From positions 1,612,001-1,676,000 of the forward strand of contig NZ_CP107954.1 in NCBI RefSeq assembly GCF_036067295.1: 64,000 nucleotides of DNA, written 5' to 3'. The translations under genes were made by a program, and so were the position numbers. The notes below the pieces were generated by a model. That model was not told the DNA's origin. It worked only from the letters and a program-made list of their open reading frames with translations, and did no database searches. Positions 62,355 to 64,000 of the stretch are shown piece after piece; the stretch's first letter is position 1, and each line of letters opens with the position of its first letter. Origin of the DNA: Kribbella sp. NBC_00382. GTDB lineage: Bacteria > Actinomycetota > Actinomycetes > Propionibacteriales > Kribbellaceae.

Positions 62355-62981
62355 TCAGTCCAGATGCAGCCCATCCAGCGCGACCGGCTGCACATCCGGC
62401 GGATACTCCAGCAGCAACACCGACCGCACCAGCCCGTCCAGCGCCTCGTACTCATGCGCCCCATGAGCCCGAAAAGCTAGATAGTCCCCGGCCCCCAGCT
62501 CGAACTGCTGCCCGTGAGCCCCGATCCGCAACCGCCCAGCCAGTACTACGTGATGCTCCGTCCCCGGATGTCCCGCCGACCGCTGCACCGCCCCCGCCCG
62601 GATCTGCTGGTCGTACACCTCCATCAGCGCCCCCGGATGCTCCAGCCGCCGCAACATCCGCAGATCCACCGCGTCACCGGTCAGCACGTCGACATCCGCC
62701 GACCGCACATGCACCAGGTCGGACGCCGCCGGCTCGTTCAGCAGCGATGACACCGGCACCCCGAGAGCGTTCGACAGACTGAACACTGTCTCGATCGTCG
62801 GATTGCCCGCGCCGGACTCCAGCTGCGACAGCGTGCCCTTGGCGATCCCCGACCGCCGGGCCAGCTCCGACAGCGAGATCCCCTGCTCATCCCGCCGAGC
62901 CCGCAGATTGACCCCCAGCACCCGCCCGGCGCCCTGGCCCGACCCTTGACCCACCCGTTGACCCACCACAGCCCGGAGCAT
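62355..62981 (-). CDS. XRE-family regulator with C-terminal cupin domain
   Basis: 208 residues from the ATG at 62981; a longer Gly/Trp-rich extension to 63047 looks non-coding. The helix-turn-helix (LRARRDEQGISLSELARRSG; KGTLSQLESGAGNPTIETV) occupies about 24-78, and a cupin ligand domain follows (AGHPGTEHHVVLAGRLRIGA; ELGAGDYLAFRAHGAHEYEA). Such regulators bind small carboxylates or amino acids. Position upstream of the hydroxyproline operon on the same strand, with a palindrome in the 109-base gap, suggests it regulates that operon and may be cotranscribed into it. Confidence 0.9.
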   Translation of the reverse strand: MLRAVVGQRVGQGSGQGAGRVLGVNLRARRDEQGISLSELARRSGIAKGTLSQLESGAGNPTIETVFSLSNALGVPVSSLLNEPAASDLVHVRSADVDVLTGDAVDLRMLRRLEHPGALMEVYDQQIRAGAVQRSAGHPGTEHHVVLAGRLRIGAHGQQFELGAGDYLAFRAHGAHEYEALDGLVRSVLLLEYPPDVQPVALDGLHLD

Positions 62982-63040
62982 GCCACACCCACCCCACCCC
63001 CACCCGTGGGCGGCCTGGCCGCATCCGCGCCGACCGACTG

Positions 63041-63137
63041 CCCCCATTTCGGTGGTTAACCCCTCAAATAGGGGGTTGCCCCCCGGGAATCAGGGGTGAC
63101 AACCCCCTATTTGAGGGGTTAACCACCGAAATGGGGG
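63041..63137. repeat. Perfect 38-bp inverted repeat, 21-base loop
   Basis: Arms 63041-63078 and 63100-63137 are exact reverse complements, starting CCCCCATTTCGGTGGTTAAC. They flank a 21-base loop that is itself GC-rich. It lies between two leftward genes, 60 bases upstream of the XRE-cupin start and 77 bases after the reductase stop. It could terminate the reductase transcript, but its length and perfection exceed what termination needs; a miniature mobile element is an alternative. Confidence 0.85.
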
Positions 63138-63213
63138 TGGGCAGGACCGGGGTAAGGGCGGAGGCGGGAGCGCCGCGGCGCGGGGGCGGGGCGGGAGCAC
63201 TGGGTGGGGTGGG

Positions 63214-64000
63214 TCAGGGGATGATCCGGTCCCGGCGCAGCGTCTCGAAGATGCCGAAGAACATCGCCTCGGTGTCGACGTACTCGTGGAAACCGGCCCG
63301 CCGCGCCTTCGACCCATCGGCGAAGAAGTCGTAGTCCCAGCCGAAGACGAAGTCCGCGAACGGCCAGGACGAGACATCGGCGTACGGCGTCGCCACCAGC
63401 CCATGCCCCGCCTGGAGCTCCTTCCACAGCGGCTCCTTGTCAGCCATCACCGTGGTCAAGGACATCTGCAGAGGCGGCGCCACCTCGAGGTCGAACCACC
63501 GGGCGAGCTTCGGCCACAGCTCGTTCCAGCGGAACAGATCGCCGTTCGTGATGTTGAACGCCTGGTTCGCCGCAGCTGGCGCGGTGGCCGCCCAAACGGT
63601 TGCCTTCGCCAACAACCCCGCATCCGTCATCTCCAGCAGCGAGGAGTACGCACCGGGCTTGCCGGGGAAGCGCAACGGCACCCCCAAGGCCTTCGAGATC
63701 GACGCATAGACCGCGATCCCGACCGCCAGGTTCATCGGGTTGCCCAGGGCCACCCCACCGACGACGGACGGCCGCAACGCCGACCACTCCCAGCCACCCC
63801 GAGCCGCCCGCGACTCCAGGAACTGCTGCTGGTCGACGTTGAACTCCGGCGGCAGATGCGGCGGGTCGTCCTCCCGGGCAGGAGTCTTGAACGGCCCGAG
63901 GTGTGCGCCGTACACCTTGTACCCCTGCATCAGACTCACGTGCCGCAGGCCGCGCGCGACCGGCTCGATCGCGTCGACGACGTTCACCAGCATCGCGAGG
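63214..64000 (-). CDS. NAD(P)-dependent PRISE-type short-chain reductase, 5' truncated
   Basis: The reading frame remains open to the window edge, so the N-terminal Rossmann part lies outside; about 262 residues are visible. Features of the progesterone-5-beta-reductase/iridoid-synthase-like (PRISE) family are present: RHVSLMQGYKVYGAHLGPFK with the active-site Lys/Tyr region, the Trp-rich SALRPSVVGGVALGNPMNLA, and a C-terminal FDLEVAPPLQMSL. These enzymes reduce activated C=C or C=O bonds of enones. No function in the neighbouring hydroxyproline operon is evident. Confidence 0.87.
   Translation of the reverse strand, partial: LAMLVNVVDAIEPVARGLRHVSLMQGYKVYGAHLGPFKTPAREDDPPHLPPEFNVDQQQFLESRAARGGWEWSALRPSVVGGVALGNPMNLAVGIAVYASISKALGVPLRFPGKPGAYSSLLEMTDAGLLAKATVWAATAPAAANQAFNITNGDLFRWNELWPKLARWFDLEVAPPLQMSLTTVMADKEPLWKELQAGHGLVATPYADVSSWPFADFVFGWDYDFFADGSKARRAGFHEYVDTEAMFFGIFETLRRDRIIP

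Noticed and set aside
1..64000. tRNA, rRNA, insertion sequences or prophage genes
   Set aside because: No T-loop-like tRNA ends, transposase motifs or phage structural genes could be recognised by reading; none is reported.

Overview
The window is high-GC actinobacterial DNA. GTAC-centred words are unusually common, and the gene content (Rpf/LysM cell-wall hydrolase, LysX, LAL and ROK regulators, LanM lanthipeptide genes, many secondary sugar and amino-acid catabolic genes) best fits a soil nocardioform such as Kribbella. The genus is an inference from style and gene content and was not tested by a search. I see no rRNA, tRNA, transposase, phage gene or CRISPR array. Both edges cut through genes.

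Layout. 0-3.8 kb: two fused permease-ATPase ABC half-transporters and a convergent atypical NarL-type regulator, the order expected for the tail of a SapB/AmfS-type class III lanthipeptide locus (ramA-ramB-ramR); the synthetase and precursor genes would lie just left of the window. 4-13.6 kb: an Rpf-like LysM protein, three small membrane/methyltransferase genes, TetR, a small kinase, a molybdopterin oxidoreductase, a LacI repressor, a barstar-like immunity gene with a frameshifted neighbour, and an anchored protein with a duplicated domain. 13.8-19.5 kb: carbohydrate genes (TIM-barrel isomerase, Gfo/Idh/MocA dehydrogenase, SGNH hydrolase, GH2 beta-mannosidase) and a second adenylate kinase. 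19.5-27.3 kb: TetR/GNAT pair with a clear operator, NodB deacetylase lipoprotein, an APC permease-YgiB-YgiC operon, an aldehyde dehydrogenase and a luciferase-like oxidoreductase.

27.7-34.4 kb: the most interesting locus. A class II lanthipeptide synthetase (LanM) is followed by three tandem small genes for homologous peptides. Each has an acidic N-terminus, an Arg-rich turn, a transmembrane-like hydrophobic stretch and a very short tail containing STWPTI, with one Cys or none. A strong hairpin lies before the third gene and a near-perfect terminator after it, then a LAL-type LuxR regulator. No transporter or protease gene is adjacent.

34.6-50.7 kb: ROK regulator, alpha/beta hydrolases, DUF998 and DUF3817 membrane proteins, lysX, an SDR with a divergent HTH regulator, serine dehydratase under a glycine riboswitch, and a secreted tripeptidyl-aminopeptidase-like hydrolase. 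A 205-bp repeat element with inverted ends lies at 42.7-42.9 kb.

50.7-63.0 kb: an imino-acid and lactam catabolic island. A FadR-type GntR regulator, a DUF1445 protein and an X-Pro peptidase diverge from an NRAMP-like transporter and pxpABC (5-oxoprolinase). Converging on these is a four-gene, translationally coupled trans-4-hydroxyproline operon (DadA-like oxidase subunit, fused 2Fe-2S/FAD subunit, DapA-family deaminase, epimerase) with an XRE-cupin regulator and a palindromic operator. A perfect 38-bp inverted repeat follows at 63.04-63.14 kb, and the window ends in a PRISE-type reductase gene.
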